64,000 nucleotides of DNA from Bacteroidota bacterium (GCA_016721305.1 JADKIH010000002.1:1-64000), one strand, 5' to 3'. Positions 10,274 to 19,419 are shown, counted from the stretch's first letter. A program made the numbers and translations. The notes: generated by a model from the letters alone, not told the origin.

Positions 10274-12071
10274 CTAATATTGCCCACCCACCACTCTTTC
10301 ATTAAGTGGATTTCCATCTTGAAACCTTGGCAACTTATTTGGCACAGAAGTAATATCCACCGTATCCGTCAAACTTTGCAAAAACGATATCAACTCAAAT
10401 TTCTCTGTTGAAGTAAGATGCAATGAATCTTCCGACAAAGTTTGAAACGGCACGTCGTATCCTAATCCTATACCTCCTCCGTCGTTGTAAAACTCAATGA
10501 CTTCATCAAGTGTCCTGAACACGCCATTGTGCATGTACGGACCTGTGATGGCCACATTACGCAAAGTCGGTGTTTTAAATGCATGTCGGAAAATATCGAC
10601 GCCAATAACATTGTAACGTCCTAAATCGTCGTCCAACTCGCGTGGATTCGTAAGCTTAGCCGATGGTGTGCCGACGATCTCCCATTCTGTTTCCACATAC
10701 TCCGGCGGCACAGCGCTATTGAAGAGCGGAATGAAATGGCAGGAAGCACAAGCGGCTTTTCCCATATACAAATTAAAGCCATTGATTTCATCCTGATTCA
10801 TCACAAACTCCCGACCGCTAATCGTCTTATCGAACCGCGAATTCATTCCGATCAGTGTTCGCTCGTATTCCGCGATGGCTTGCAAAATAGATCTGTTCGT
10901 TATTTGTGTATCCTCCGTTCCGAAATAAGCTTCGCGAAAAAGCTTCTTATACTCTTCCGAATTCTTGAGCTTTACGGCTACGGCGGAGAAATCGTTATGC
11001 ATTTCGAGCGGATTGCTCATCACCTGTCCGGCCTGATCTTCGAATGTAAATGATCGTCCGTCGTGAAATAATTTTCGTTGTAAAACAGAATTCACCAGCG
11101 TTGGTGCATTGCGCTTCAAAAATTTTCCGGGCTCGAACGACTGGCTCAATGGTAAACCATCGGTAAATGCCTTCCCAGGCTGGTGGCACGACGAGCACGC
11201 ACGGAGATTGTTCGCCGATAAAGCAGGATCGAAAAACAAAACCTGTCCAAGCTCCGCTACGGCACGATCATTCCGATTAGTCTTTCCGGGAACAAAATAA
11301 TGCGAGTTAAACGCATGCGCATCGAAGATCGAGCGTACCTGAAGATTGATGGCCATCAAACCATAATCGTTCGACTCCTTTACAACAGAATTTCGGGTAT
11401 AACCTAACTGTCCGCTAAGCTCGTTATAATACTGCGTATAGTATTCGAAGTAATTTGCATCACCTTTCACATTGCGCAGATAAGCAACGGAACGATCGAG
11501 CAAACGATAAATATCGTTTAGCTGCATAAGCGCATCGCCTTCCGGATTCGGATACATGGCCAGCAGCATATCTTTCATCCCCTGCAGAACGGCCGCCGAT
11601 TCTCTCACACCATTCTTGCTATCCGGCGTTTCTGCATTGGCAAAGCCCAGCATAAACTGACGAATGAGCTCGTATTGAAAAGCCTCCCAGATATGATTTT
11701 CCCGCATCTCCAGATTACCGAATGACTCAGGCATCCGATCTACAAGGAGAAAAACATTATCGACTACATTTTTTAATACCTTCCGCTTAAACTCCAGACT
11801 GTCGCCATACAAAATCTGCTCTGCATATTGTAAACCTTCCAAAGGCACAAGCGGCGTTATCTCATCGTCTTCCTCAATCGAAGGCACGGCAGCACGGTTA
11901 ATCCTGCGCGCATTCCCCCCACTGCAGCCGCAAAGAATCACTCTCCACCGCAAGCGCAAACTTCAATCCTACCACAGGCCTACTCTCATCCGCCGGTCGA
12001 AAAGCCATGACAGCAAGCACAACAACCCAAACGATTAATACAAAAGGAATACTTTTCTTAAGTCTACTCAT
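10274..12071 (-). CDS. di-haem cytochrome c peroxidase/MauG-family protein (one frameshift)
   Basis: About 600 residues. Two haem-binding motifs, CSSCH and CASCH, lie in the usual CcpA/MauG halves with the partner segments LGQVLFFDPALS, RNAPTLVNS, FHDGR, KTPTLRNVAITGPYMHNG and ELISFLQSLTD. The N-terminal ~230 residues are an extra helical region seen in the long Bacteroidota variants. Reading upstream, the start is ATG at 12069-12071, followed by a membrane anchor or signal (IPFVLIVWVVVLAVMAF); a G6 run near 11925 must be one base too long to join it to the main frame. Role: reduction of peroxide in the periplasm with electrons from c-type cytochromes, or a MauG-like oxidation. Haem attachment would depend on the Ccm genes at 58.8-63.3 kb. 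Confidence 0.9.
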
Positions 12072-12143
12072 CTTACACCATCATTGCTTTGCGTCGTTTC
12101 TTCACATTTTCGACGGCAGTTTTGTGATTGTAAGATACGCCTT

Positions 12144-13583
12144 TTATTTTGGCCATAAACCACTCTTCGAAGATGATGAGTTCGGGGGAGTTGGGTTTCC
12201 AGGAAAACTTGAACACAACTTTGCAATGTGGCTATCAACAACACTTGAAGACTTTTTAAAGTCGAAACTATTTCTAACTAAAATAGACAAAATTCGATAA
12301 ATCACCTTCAACCTTAGCAACTCCTTTTCATCCAATTTATAATTTTCGATTTGCTTTCTTAACGATTCTATTTGACTCTCCGCTTGTAACAATCTATCCT
12401 GTTCACATACAGTAAAATTAAAGTAAATTTTAAATATAAATTTTCCAAACTTTTGAAGAAACTTATTCAGTTCATATAGCAACTTATTGGCTTTTGAAAA
12501 CTCCTTCATCAGAAACTAATAAACCGAATTATAATAGGCGATTTTTCTCCTTTGGGTTTCATTCAGAGAATTAGCTTTAGGTAACAATTTCGTTAGATAA
12601 CCTTTCGCAAATCTTGATGTGCTCCTACGCAAATTGAATTCAAAAAAACAATTCATAAATCAGAAATGTTTATAGTATTTTTCGACCTAAGTGCTAGTGA
12701 ATCATTTAAAAAATTAATAGAAGATTAAAACCGAAATAAACTTTTAATTCCATATTAGCAAAGTTCAAATAGCACATTAGCATATCATTTCTTGTTGAGC
12801 TTACTTTGACAAGAAATCAAATATCTATAAAGTTTTAAAAATCGCTCTCGCTTTTATCTTCAACTTGATTATTAAATGACAAACTCAAAGAACTTTAAGA
12901 TAAAATATTAATTTTCAATCTTGTTGGAAGGTAGCTAGATAAGATTTCTCAATCCTGACTAAAACATTTTCAATCTCTCGACATATAAACCCGATTTTGA
13001 GCCTAGAAGCTGAAAACTGAATACTTTCTCAATAAAACTCAGTCTTATTTATTGCAGTATAATAATACAAATTTTCTTTGATCAAGAACCCTCCTGAAAT
13101 CTCTCCAACTTTGATCGCAATGACAGTTTTGCTCAACTTTTATTTAAAGCAATCAATAAATATTCGTAAAACTCAAAACTTAAACACTTTTTAATTACCT
13201 TATCCAGAATGAACATTCCGCTTTCATAATTACCATGAATAGAAAGAACATCAGCCTGAGTTAAACTTTTTCTAATCAGTAAAAATCCTTTGATCGGTCA
13301 TCATATATATCACTCTTAAGAATGGAATGCTTTTCGACTAATATATCAAAATCTTATCAAAAGTCTTTGAAAAAGCCGCTTTGATGCAGCAACTGAAATT
13401 TTCCCATAAATCACATTTGAAACCTTGAGCTGCAGATATTTCGTTATCCTTATCAATTAGCAAAACAACCTTTTTAGATTGGCTACCAACGCCACTTTTA
13501 ATATTTAAACCCTTAAAACCTCTTTCTTTTTCACGTTGAGTTAAACTTACAACAAGTGTACTTAGCTTTTCAAACTCATTCAT
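12144..13583 (-). pseudogene. degenerate helical-repeat (TPR-like) protein, copy A
   Basis: Starts at ATG 13583 (MNEFEKLSTLVVSLTQREK) and continues through at least five frames: ...NEISAAQGFKCDLWENFS, then DFDILVEKHSILKSDIYDD, then LLIRKSLTQADVLSIHGNY, and near the end GYLTKLLPKANSLNETQRRK and MKEFSKANKLLYELNKF. Many stops separate these pieces, especially at 12.7-13.2 kb. The order and style of the pieces match copy B at 14184-15515 and a Bacteroidota-wide family of ~400-500-residue helical proteins of unknown function (family recalled, not searched). Either a decayed gene or an error-rich AT-rich region. It is divergent from the XRE gene at 13739. Confidence 0.5.
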
Positions 13584-13705
13584 ATCTATTTTGACTTAGC
13601 GGTTATTCTAAATATTATTTTAAACTTAATAAAATAAGTTTAATTATACAAATTTCAACGTCCAAATTTCTGCACTTTTTCCATTAGTCTCGAAAGAACT
13701 CACCT

Positions 13706-13713
13706 TACATTTG
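13706..13713 (+). promoter_or_regulatory. -7 element before the XRE gene
   Basis: TACATTTG matches TAnnTTTG exactly, 26 bases upstream of the ATG. The -33 region is T-rich with no clean TTTG. Confidence 0.45.
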
Positions 13714-13738
13714 ACTACCAATATTCTAAAACCACATA

Positions 13739-13963
13739 ATGAGATTCTCAAACAAGTCCAAAAACGAAAAACTATTTGACATAGGAAGCACATTCCGGCA
13801 ACTTAGACTACGAAAAGGTTTTAAATCAGCCGAATTATTTAGCTATGAACATGAATTAAATAGAACAGCATATTGGAGATGGGAAAATGGAGAAAATATC
13901 ACAATGAAGAACTTTCTAAAGCTATGCGATATTCATAAAATTACTCCTACAGACATTTTTTAA
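13739..13963 (+). CDS. small XRE-family helix-turn-helix protein
   Basis: 74 residues, almost entirely one HTH_XRE domain: TFRQLRLRKGFKSAELF, then the recognition-helix side NRTAYWRWENGENITMKNFLKLCDIHKITPTDIF. There is no effector domain. Such minimal regulators usually act as dimers on their own or neighbouring promoters. It sits between two degenerate helical-repeat genes, divergent from copy A and convergent with copy B, and is intact although both neighbours are broken, which suggests it is under selection. Confidence 0.65.
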   Translation: MRFSNKSKNEKLFDIGSTFRQLRLRKGFKSAELFSYEHELNRTAYWRWENGENITMKNFLKLCDIHKITPTDIF

Positions 13964-14183
13964 TGATTGACAAAAGAAAACTGGGATCAAAAACAGTGAA
14001 CTACTAAACGAACCAGGAAGTGTTTTTAAAAAAAAAAGAAAAGAACCTAACATTTACTTAAAAACCATGCATCAAATCGAACTAATTCTGGCGACTTCAG
14101 TCTCCAACCATAAACAAGATCGCTTTGATCTTGTAATTTAAAATTGCTTACCTCTCTTCTCAAGGACAGTTTCAAAATCACAA

Positions 14184-15515
14184 TTACTGTTTATTAATTT
14201 GATCAAAGAATTGACAATAGTTGTATACCGCGGCCTTAAGATGCTTCTGTTTGCTTAAACGCTTTAGGTACTTTTGAAGATTTTGAACTTGCAAATCGAC
14301 AGATTCAAAATCCTTCATTTCAATACGATTCATAATGATTAGTATCCTACGGCAAATATTCCACCCTCTTTGTCCTTCTCTATTTCTTTTTGTTCTTCTA
14401 GTTTGTCTAAAGACAACTGAAATCTCCTTGACAAAAATCACACATGCGAGTAAAAATTAAATTTGCTAATTAGCAAATCTGCACTCAAAAATGACTTTGA
14501 CTTTGAATCAAGCGTGATATACTTCTCAGATTCATCATACCTTTGCATATAGAATAGAGAATAGAAAATAGTCTCATCAACCATCTTTAATGTTAAAGGT
14601 AATTTCGTAAAATAACTTTTACTTTCCTCACTTAACTTGATGCTCCTCTCAAACTCCCTTAACAAAATCGCGTTATTTGCAAGATTAATTAAAACAGAAC
14701 CAATTCTGTTTTCTGTATATTGAAAGATTCGTCTCCAGTAAATCTCTTATCTCTTCAAAATAGTAATTTGACTTTTGTAATCCCTAGCTATTTGAGCTTT
14801 CTCTGCAAGAAAGGTAAATAAATAATATCTAAGAATTGCCGAATTGAAATTTCGAGTCTGCCTTTTTAATTCAGAAATCGCTGAACTTAAATCCTCTTTG
14901 TAAGAATTTGAATCACTTGACAAACTAATTCTATTCGTAATTTCATTGAAAATATTCTGACTATGATTTATTGCCATCCAACACTTCTCAGTAGTATCTA
15001 TTTCTGAATTAATCTTCCTGAGCATTTTTACTGAAGCGGCTCCTGATATGAGTCGCCTTTTTGAATACAAAGAATGCAACAGCACATCATACACCTCAAT
15101 TTTTTTAGCTTTCTTTATTACAGAGTCATGAATACCTATCACCTCTTGCCTCAGGCCTTTTAATTGAAGTATATCTGCCTGAATAAGCATTTTTCTCAAT
15201 TCGAAAACCTGCACATTTCTTTGCGAATAAGATCCTTTGGCTAGTGAACTATCTAGAAGTAGAACCTCAAATATTTTTCTTTCAGACGATTACACAGCTT
15301 GTTAAAAGCATGATAGTTTAAATCCCCATAAATAGTTTTTTGAATATCGGTAGATGAAAATGTTTCAGAATCTGTTAGCAAATTAATTAGCTGAACAGTT
15401 TTCCCCTCTTCATTTTGCCGAGGCTCGAATTCAAATTCACAAACCTTGAAAGATTTTTAAACTCTTCTTATTTAAGCCTATTTAGCAAATTTCTTAAAGA
15501 ATCTAGATTATTCAT
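14184..15515 (-). pseudogene. degenerate helical-repeat (TPR-like) protein, copy B
   Basis: Reads from ATG 15515 (MNNLDSLRNLLNRLK) through several frames: EEFKNLSRFVNLNS, LINLLTDSETFSSTDIQK, NKLCNRLKEKIFEVLLLDSS, a 155-residue segment (14747-15214) of amphipathic helices, LREFERSIKLSEESKSYF, and a short last piece ending at 14184. At least six shifts or stops are needed to join them. The pattern, a short N-terminal helical region followed by back-to-back helix pairs, resembles a Bacteroidota family of TPR-like proteins with no assigned function. Possible pseudogene or sequencing damage. It is divergent from a small secreted-peptide frame at 15599, 83 bases away. Confidence 0.55.
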
Positions 15516-15571
15516 TTTATCAATTTGTAAGAAATGGAAGGAGTTTACAAAACTCTCCCTCCATTCTGCAA

Positions 15572-15579
15572 TAGTTTTG
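15572..15579 (+). promoter_or_regulatory. -7 element before the small secreted-peptide frame
   Basis: TAGTTTTG fits TAnnTTTG exactly and ends 19 bases before the ATG at 15599. Confidence 0.4.
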
Positions 15580-15598
15580 TTTCAACAAACACAACGAC

Positions 15599-15796
15599 AT
15601 GATAGATTTACTGATTGTAATCCTGATGAGTCTCGGTTTATCCTTTGGGCAAACAGAAAGTGGGCAAATTTCCCTCGATTCTGACTCAATGGCTAAACTT
15701 CAATCAAGCGAAAAATACCAAGCTGAAATTGGTAAAGGCGCCCTCAACGACGGTATCATCATCGTCCCCGATGTTGACCCCGTCGCAGTAAAGTAA
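15599..15796 (+). CDS. putative small secreted peptide, 65 residues
   Basis: The frame starts with a hydrophobic stretch (LLIVILMSLGLSFG) ending in a plausible signal-peptidase site, followed by about 48 polar and acidic residues ending in DGIIIVPDVDPVAVK. A good -7 box lies just upstream and the frame is intact inside a region where larger genes are broken. No family recognised. It could be a secreted peptide or chance; the ATG is not preceded by an obvious purine-rich site, which is normal for Bacteroidota. Confidence 0.4.
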   Translation: MIDLLIVILMSLGLSFGQTESGQISLDSDSMAKLQSSEKYQAEIGKGALNDGIIIVPDVDPVAVK

Positions 15797-16106
15797 CAAA
15801 ATTAAATGTCTAATTCCCAACCCCAAGGGGGTAAAAAATAAGACCCCTGAGGAAACACACGAAAATTCGCTTTTTGAGGCGAAAATTGACAAATTCTTTA
15901 AAATAGGAGGATTATTGAGTACAAACGAGCAAAGCACTACCAAACGGTAAAAAGCTAAATTTATTGAAAAAATAGACTTTCGGGTTCACCGGCCAGGGTG
16001 AGCTCGCATGTCTATTTATTTTCGTTTTGTCCCTTTTTTGGGGATGATGTCCACTCTACTTTTACATCAGCTTAACCGAAACACAATTTTAGTCTCCTCT
16101 CTGGCC
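15797..16106. other. intergenic region without a recognised gene
   Basis: About 310 bases separate the small peptide frame from the receiver gene. A short TCACC-N6-GGTGA inverted repeat lies near 15985-16005, close to the receiver start. An in-frame extension of the receiver to 16008 is possible but unlikely (see that entry). Nothing else is supported. Confidence 0.5.
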
Positions 16107-16550
16107 ATGTCTACCAAGAAAATCCAATCCCTCCCGTATCAGCCCGAACTTAAATCGGGGCCTCGCTTCGAACGTGTGGTGGTGATTGACGGTAACACGC
16201 TCGATCTTTTCATCAATGAGACCATTTTACGTGCTGCCGCCATCGCCAAATCAGTTACGGTTGCTTCAAAACCTCAAATGGTTTTACACGAATTACAAAA
16301 CACCGAACGTCTGAGCGATGTTCCTGAACTCATCTTCCTCGATTTGGAAATGGAAGGTATGTCGGGCTTCGAATTCATGGATGAATTCTCGCGTCTCTCC
16401 GATTTCATCCGGAACAAATGCAAGCTCGTCATCATCACGGCTTCGATGAAAAAAGACGACAAGCAAAAAGCACTCAACAATCCAAGCGTAGTGCGCTTCC
16501 TCCGAAAACCTCTCGATGTCTACCAGCTGAAAGACTTTATCTACAGCTAA
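16107..16550 (+). CDS. stand-alone response-regulator receiver domain
   Basis: 147 residues from the ATG at 16107 (MSTKKIQS). It has the receiver pattern: first strand VVVIDGNTLDLF, phospho-acceptor strand LIFLDLEMEGMSGFEF, the switch region LVIITAS, and the conserved lysine in FLRKPL. The usual acidic pair at the end of strand 1 is reduced to a single Asp (ID-G-N), so metal binding may be weaker. There is no output domain, so it probably acts by protein contact. First gene of a small operon with two microprotein frames (16602, 16864) and a terminator at 16990. Upstream in-frame ATGs at 16008 and 16047 encode no domain. Confidence 0.8.
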   Translation: MSTKKIQSLPYQPELKSGPRFERVVVIDGNTLDLFINETILRAAAIAKSVTVASKPQMVLHELQNTERLSDVPELIFLDLEMEGMSGFEFMDEFSRLSDFIRNKCKLVIITASMKKDDKQKALNNPSVVRFLRKPLDVYQLKDFIYS

Positions 16551-16601
16551 AAAAATAAACTCTCCCCCTTCTGCGCATTTAACCAAAAAAACCTCAAGAC
16601 C

Positions 16602-16781
16602 ATGGAAATCATCCACAACCAATCCAACGAACGCAAAACAGCATTCTCTACCATTCGTGGTGGCAAACGTGAGGCCGATATTTTACAGAGTGGCGAAAAA
16701 GCCCTCATCGACCAGGTTGCTCAAGCTCTTACAGTGATTGTCGGCGGCGAAATGAAACGTCGTCGTCCCGCTTCTGCCTAA
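16602..16781 (+). CDS. small basic protein, 59 residues
   Basis: An intact ATG frame 51 bases after the receiver stop. The sequence has a polar, Lys/Arg-rich N-terminus (STIRGGKREADILQ), a predicted helix (EKALIDQVAQALTVIVGG) and a basic tail (MKRRRPASA). No family recognised. Its position between the receiver and a common terminator suggests co-expression with the receiver. Confidence 0.5.
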   Translation: MEIIHNQSNERKTAFSTIRGGKREADILQSGEKALIDQVAQALTVIVGGEMKRRRPASA

Positions 16782-16863
16782 CAATAAACATCAGCAATTC
16801 AGTGCGAACTTAAACTTAACACGTTACACACAAATTAAGTTCTCACCTCTAATCTCCCTTGTT

Positions 16864-16956
16864 ATGCTCAGTAAAGTATCTCGTTTCAAATATTCATTCA
16901 TCGACTTCGCCTTAATATTCCTGGTAGTTCTGGTACTGTTAAAGGTGATCGTCTGA
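16864..16956 (+). CDS. 30-residue single-helix membrane microprotein
   Basis: ATG frame encoding a basic N-terminus (MLSKVSRFKYSF) and one continuous hydrophobic helix (FALIFLVVLVLLKVIV) up to the stop, long enough to cross a membrane. It lies 82 bases after the 59-residue frame and 33 bases before a strong terminator, so it would be the last cistron of the receiver operon. Chance is possible at this length, but the clean positive-inside helix is suggestive. Confidence 0.4.
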   Translation: MLSKVSRFKYSFIDFALIFLVVLVLLKVIV

Positions 16957-16989
16957 TAAAAATAGTGTGGTTTCAGGTTTATGTTACCA

Positions 16990-17037
16990 GGAGTCGGGTA
17001 AGGTGTGGGTCCTTCCCGGCTCCCTTTTCTTTTTAAG
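16990..17037 (+). terminator. terminator of the receiver operon
   Basis: GGAGTCGGGTAAGG pairs with CCTTCCCGGCTCC (one G-U pair and one bulge), followed by a T-rich run (TTTTCTTTTT). Confidence 0.85.
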
Positions 17038-17129
17038 TCAAGGCAAAGCGGATGCGAATTCTGAATTCAAAATTTAGAATTTAAAAATCAGAACGCACCT
17101 GAGTTCTACAAAATAACCCCTACCCTTTT

Positions 17130-17348
17130 GCAACCCGCAACCCGCAACTGCGCAACTCGCACCCACCTGGCAACTCGCAACTCGCAACCCGCAACCCAAC
17201 CCCCCCACCCGCAACTTCTGTGAGGAAGTGAGTGGAAGTGGCTGAGGAGTGGAAGTTTGAAGTCCTTCGCCCGCAACCCCAACTCGCAACCCACAACCCG
17301 CACCCGTAACTCGTAACTCGCAACTCGCAACCCGCAACCCGCAACCCG
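17130..17348. repeat. GCAACCCGCAACTCGC word array
   Basis: Dozens of imperfect copies of the decamer-like words GCAACCCGCAACTCG, interrupted at 17215-17270 by a unique segment. The same words recur at 21301-21456 and 30149-30205. Long open frames on the minus strand here are by-products of the repeat, not genes. Confidence 0.85.
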
Positions 17349-17381
17349 TCGGCTGAGCATGTCGAAGCCCGATTTTTTCCC

Positions 17382-17389
17382 TACCTTCG
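17382..17389 (+). promoter_or_regulatory. -7 element before the methyltransferase
   Basis: TACCTTCG, within CTACCTTCGCCCC as at rnpB, ends only 8 bases before the ATG at 17398, implying a leaderless or nearly leaderless message. Confidence 0.5.
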
Positions 17390-17397
17390 CCCCCGAA

Positions 17398-18180
17398 ATG
17401 ATTTCGAAAGTAAAACCGGCAGTAAAAGAGGCAGGCGAATGGTTTGAAACCTGGTTCGACTCGCCTTATTACCATATTCTTTACAAAGAACGTGATCAGG
17501 ATGAAGCGGAAGCTTTCCTCGATGCGCTCATCGCTTATCTTAAACCGGCCGATCATAGTCGTATTCTCGATGTGGCTTGCGGAAAAGGTCGCCACTCGAT
17601 TTACCTGAACGAAAAAGGATTCGACGTTACGGGATTCGATCTCTCCGAAGAGAGCATTTTACACAATAAGGATTTCGAAAACGATACTCTGCATTTCTAT
17701 CTGCATGATATGCGCGAAGTGTTTCGCGCTAATTACTTCGATATCGTAATGAATCTCTTCTCGAGCTTCGGTTACTTCCGAACGGAACGCGATAATATCC
17801 GCTGTCTGATCGCCCACTCTTCAGCTCTTAAAAAAGAAGGCATATTTGTATTCGATTATTTCAACTCGGAGAAAATTCTTGCCGGCGGTAACAGCAATTT
17901 CACCAAGACGGTCGACGGTATCGATTTTCATATCACGAAGACGATCGTCGGAAAAGAAATTATCAAGGAAATCGAATTCACTGACAACGGCCAAGCCTAT
18001 CACTTCGAAGAACGAGTAAAACTATATAGCCGCGCCGATCTGGAAAAATACTTCCTCAGCGCCGGCTTGAATATCACAAATGCATTCGGAAATTATGCAC
18101 TAGAAGAATTCGACAGCAAAAATTCCGACCGACTTATTTTAGTTGCACGTAAAAAACCCGTCGTACATGCCGCTAATTAG
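17398..18180 (+). CDS. class I SAM-dependent methyltransferase
   Basis: 260 residues from ATG 17398. The fold's motif I is clear (RILDVACGKGRHSIYL), followed by the acidic end of strand 2 (DVTGFDLSEES), motif IV region (FDIVMNLFSSFGYF) and a post-motif strand (FVFDYFN). The N-terminus (WFETWFDSPYYHILYKERD) is characteristic of a Bacteroidota subgroup. Substrate unknown, probably a small molecule. Its last 14 bases overlap the start of the ZIP transporter, so the two are translationally coupled. A frame opening at 17359 runs through the promoter box and is not favoured. Confidence 0.85.
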   Translation: MISKVKPAVKEAGEWFETWFDSPYYHILYKERDQDEAEAFLDALIAYLKPADHSRILDVACGKGRHSIYLNEKGFDVTGFDLSEESILHNKDFENDTLHFYLHDMREVFRANYFDIVMNLFSSFGYFRTERDNIRCLIAHSSALKKEGIFVFDYFNSEKILAGGNSNFTKTVDGIDFHITKTIVGKEIIKEIEFTDNGQAYHFEERVKLYSRADLEKYFLSAGLNITNAFGNYALEEFDSKNSDRLILVARKKPVVHAAN

Positions 18181-18883
18181 TTACTTCCTCCTCTTTATTA
18201 CGATCGTTATCAGTGGCGCTTCGGTGTTTGCCTTCAAGCAAATTAATCAGAAGCAGCTGAAATTACTTTTGTCGTTCAGCGGGTCGTATCTATTTGCATT
18301 GACGGTTCTGCATCTGATCCCTGAAGTATACAAAGGATCGGATCACACGATCGGCATCTTTATCTTCGCCGGATTTTTCCTACAGATCATTCTCGAATTT
18401 TTCTCCGAAGGAATTGAGCACGGACACATACACATTCACAAACATCAGAATGCAGCTTTTCCGTACGGAGTAATGATCGGCCTTTGCCTTCACTCTTTCA
18501 TGGAAGGAATGCCGCTCGTGCAAAACTTCGATGAGAGCTCAACACAAAATTCTTTGCTCGCCGGAATTATCTTTCATCACATTCCTGTCGCCATTGCCTT
18601 AATGAGCATGCTGCTTCAATCAGGAGTCACTAAAAAATCAGCCATCTTCTTTCTCGTCCTATTTGCACTCATGGCTCCTACCGGTGCTCTCACCAGTACC
18701 TTGCTCGGCAGCGGCGACTGGCAAAATCTACCTCTCTTCTACAACAGAATGATGGCCATGGTCATCGGTATCTTCCTTCACATCTCTACCACTATACTCT
18801 TCGAATCATACGGCGAACACCGATTTAATTTTTTGAAGCTGATGATTATTTTGCTTGGAGGGGGATTGGCGTTTTTGAGTTAA
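18167..18883 (+). CDS. ZIP family metal transporter
   Basis: 238 residues with about eight hydrophobic helices. The signature of ZIP helices 4 and 5 is present: GLCLHSFMEGMPL (H-S-x-x-E-G) and GIIFHHIPVAIAL (H-H-x-P). A His-rich cytoplasmic loop (EHGHIHIHKH) precedes helix 4. It imports divalent metal such as zinc or iron into the cytoplasm. Start at ATG 18167, overlapping the methyltransferase stop. It converges on the peroxiredoxin gene across a hairpin made of TAAGTAGTAAG words. Confidence 0.88.
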   Translation: MPLISYFLLFITIVISGASVFAFKQINQKQLKLLLSFSGSYLFALTVLHLIPEVYKGSDHTIGIFIFAGFFLQIILEFFSEGIEHGHIHIHKHQNAAFPYGVMIGLCLHSFMEGMPLVQNFDESSTQNSLLAGIIFHHIPVAIALMSMLLQSGVTKKSAIFFLVLFALMAPTGALTSTLLGSGDWQNLPLFYNRMMAMVIGIFLHISTTILFESYGEHRFNFLKLMIILLGGGLAFLS

Positions 18884-18884
18884 C

Positions 18885-18932
18885 TTTTAGTAAGTAGTAA
18901 GTTGACTTACTGCTTACTACTTACTACTAAAA
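18885..18932. repeat. TAAGTAGTAAG hairpin between convergent genes
   Basis: TTTTAGTAAGTAGTAAG at 18885-18901 is the inverted copy of CTTACTACTTACTACTAAAA at 18913-18932, with a short loop. The repaired peroxiredoxin frame ends inside it (TAG at 18919-18917). A likely bidirectional terminator. Confidence 0.7.
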
Positions 18933-19392
18933 CAAGCTGCAAGCGCCTCCTTCAACAACGCCATATTCGGAAAATCGCCTAGATTCGGAAGAACTTCGGC
19001 GTAGCGAAGAATTTCCTTTTGTCGATGATGAAAGTGGCGCGCTTGGCAACATCCTTATAGCCGAAGGCGAAATCGTGATGGATAATATCGAAAGCTTTAA
19101 TGGCTTCTTTATTGAAATCAGACAATAACGGATAGGTGATCTTATTGTCTTCTCCAAAACGCTTCAAAGCGAAGAGAGTATCAACCGATACTCCTACCAC
19201 TTCTGCATTCAAATTGGCGTAGGATGTATAATCTTCCTGAACGGCACAAACTTCCTTTGTACAAACGCCTGTCCAAGCCATTGGAAAAAAGAACATTACA
19301 AGGTTTTTGCCTTTGAAATGCTCTAATGTAATTTCTTTCTTTTCTGTGTCCACCAGCTTAAAATCCGGTGCTTTTTGTCCGATTTTTAACAT
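18917..19392 (-). CDS. AhpC/TSA-family peroxiredoxin (one frameshift)
   Basis: About 158 residues. Peroxidatic cysteine in TGVCTKEVC (Thr-x-x-Cys) after the hydrophobic strand NLVMFFFPMAWTG, then VVGVSVDT, ITYPLLSDFNK and RATFIIDK. A shift near 19015 breaks the last 30 residues; the other frame continues EILRYAEVLPNLGDFPNM and ends in the repeat. This resembles the AhpE-like/1-Cys class, with a second Cys four residues on. It reduces hydroperoxides in the cytoplasm. Divergent from ahpC, with a shared control region at 19393-19603. Confidence 0.88.
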
Positions 19393-19419
19393 ATTTTATT
19401 GCTTTTTAATCATTTTTCA

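Noticed and set aside
12007..12300. 97-codon plus-strand frame opposite the start of the peroxidase gene
   Set aside because: It overlaps the peroxidase N-terminus and copy A's 3' end and shows no domain or signal peptide.
14066..14140. A 24-codon ATG frame in the XRE-copy B spacer
   Set aside because: Too short, no signal peptide, no promoter box; not supported.
17074..17595. A 173-codon minus-strand open frame with CGLRVASCELRV-like repeats
   Set aside because: It is generated by the GCAACCCGCAAC word array; it overlaps the real methyltransferase and has no domain.
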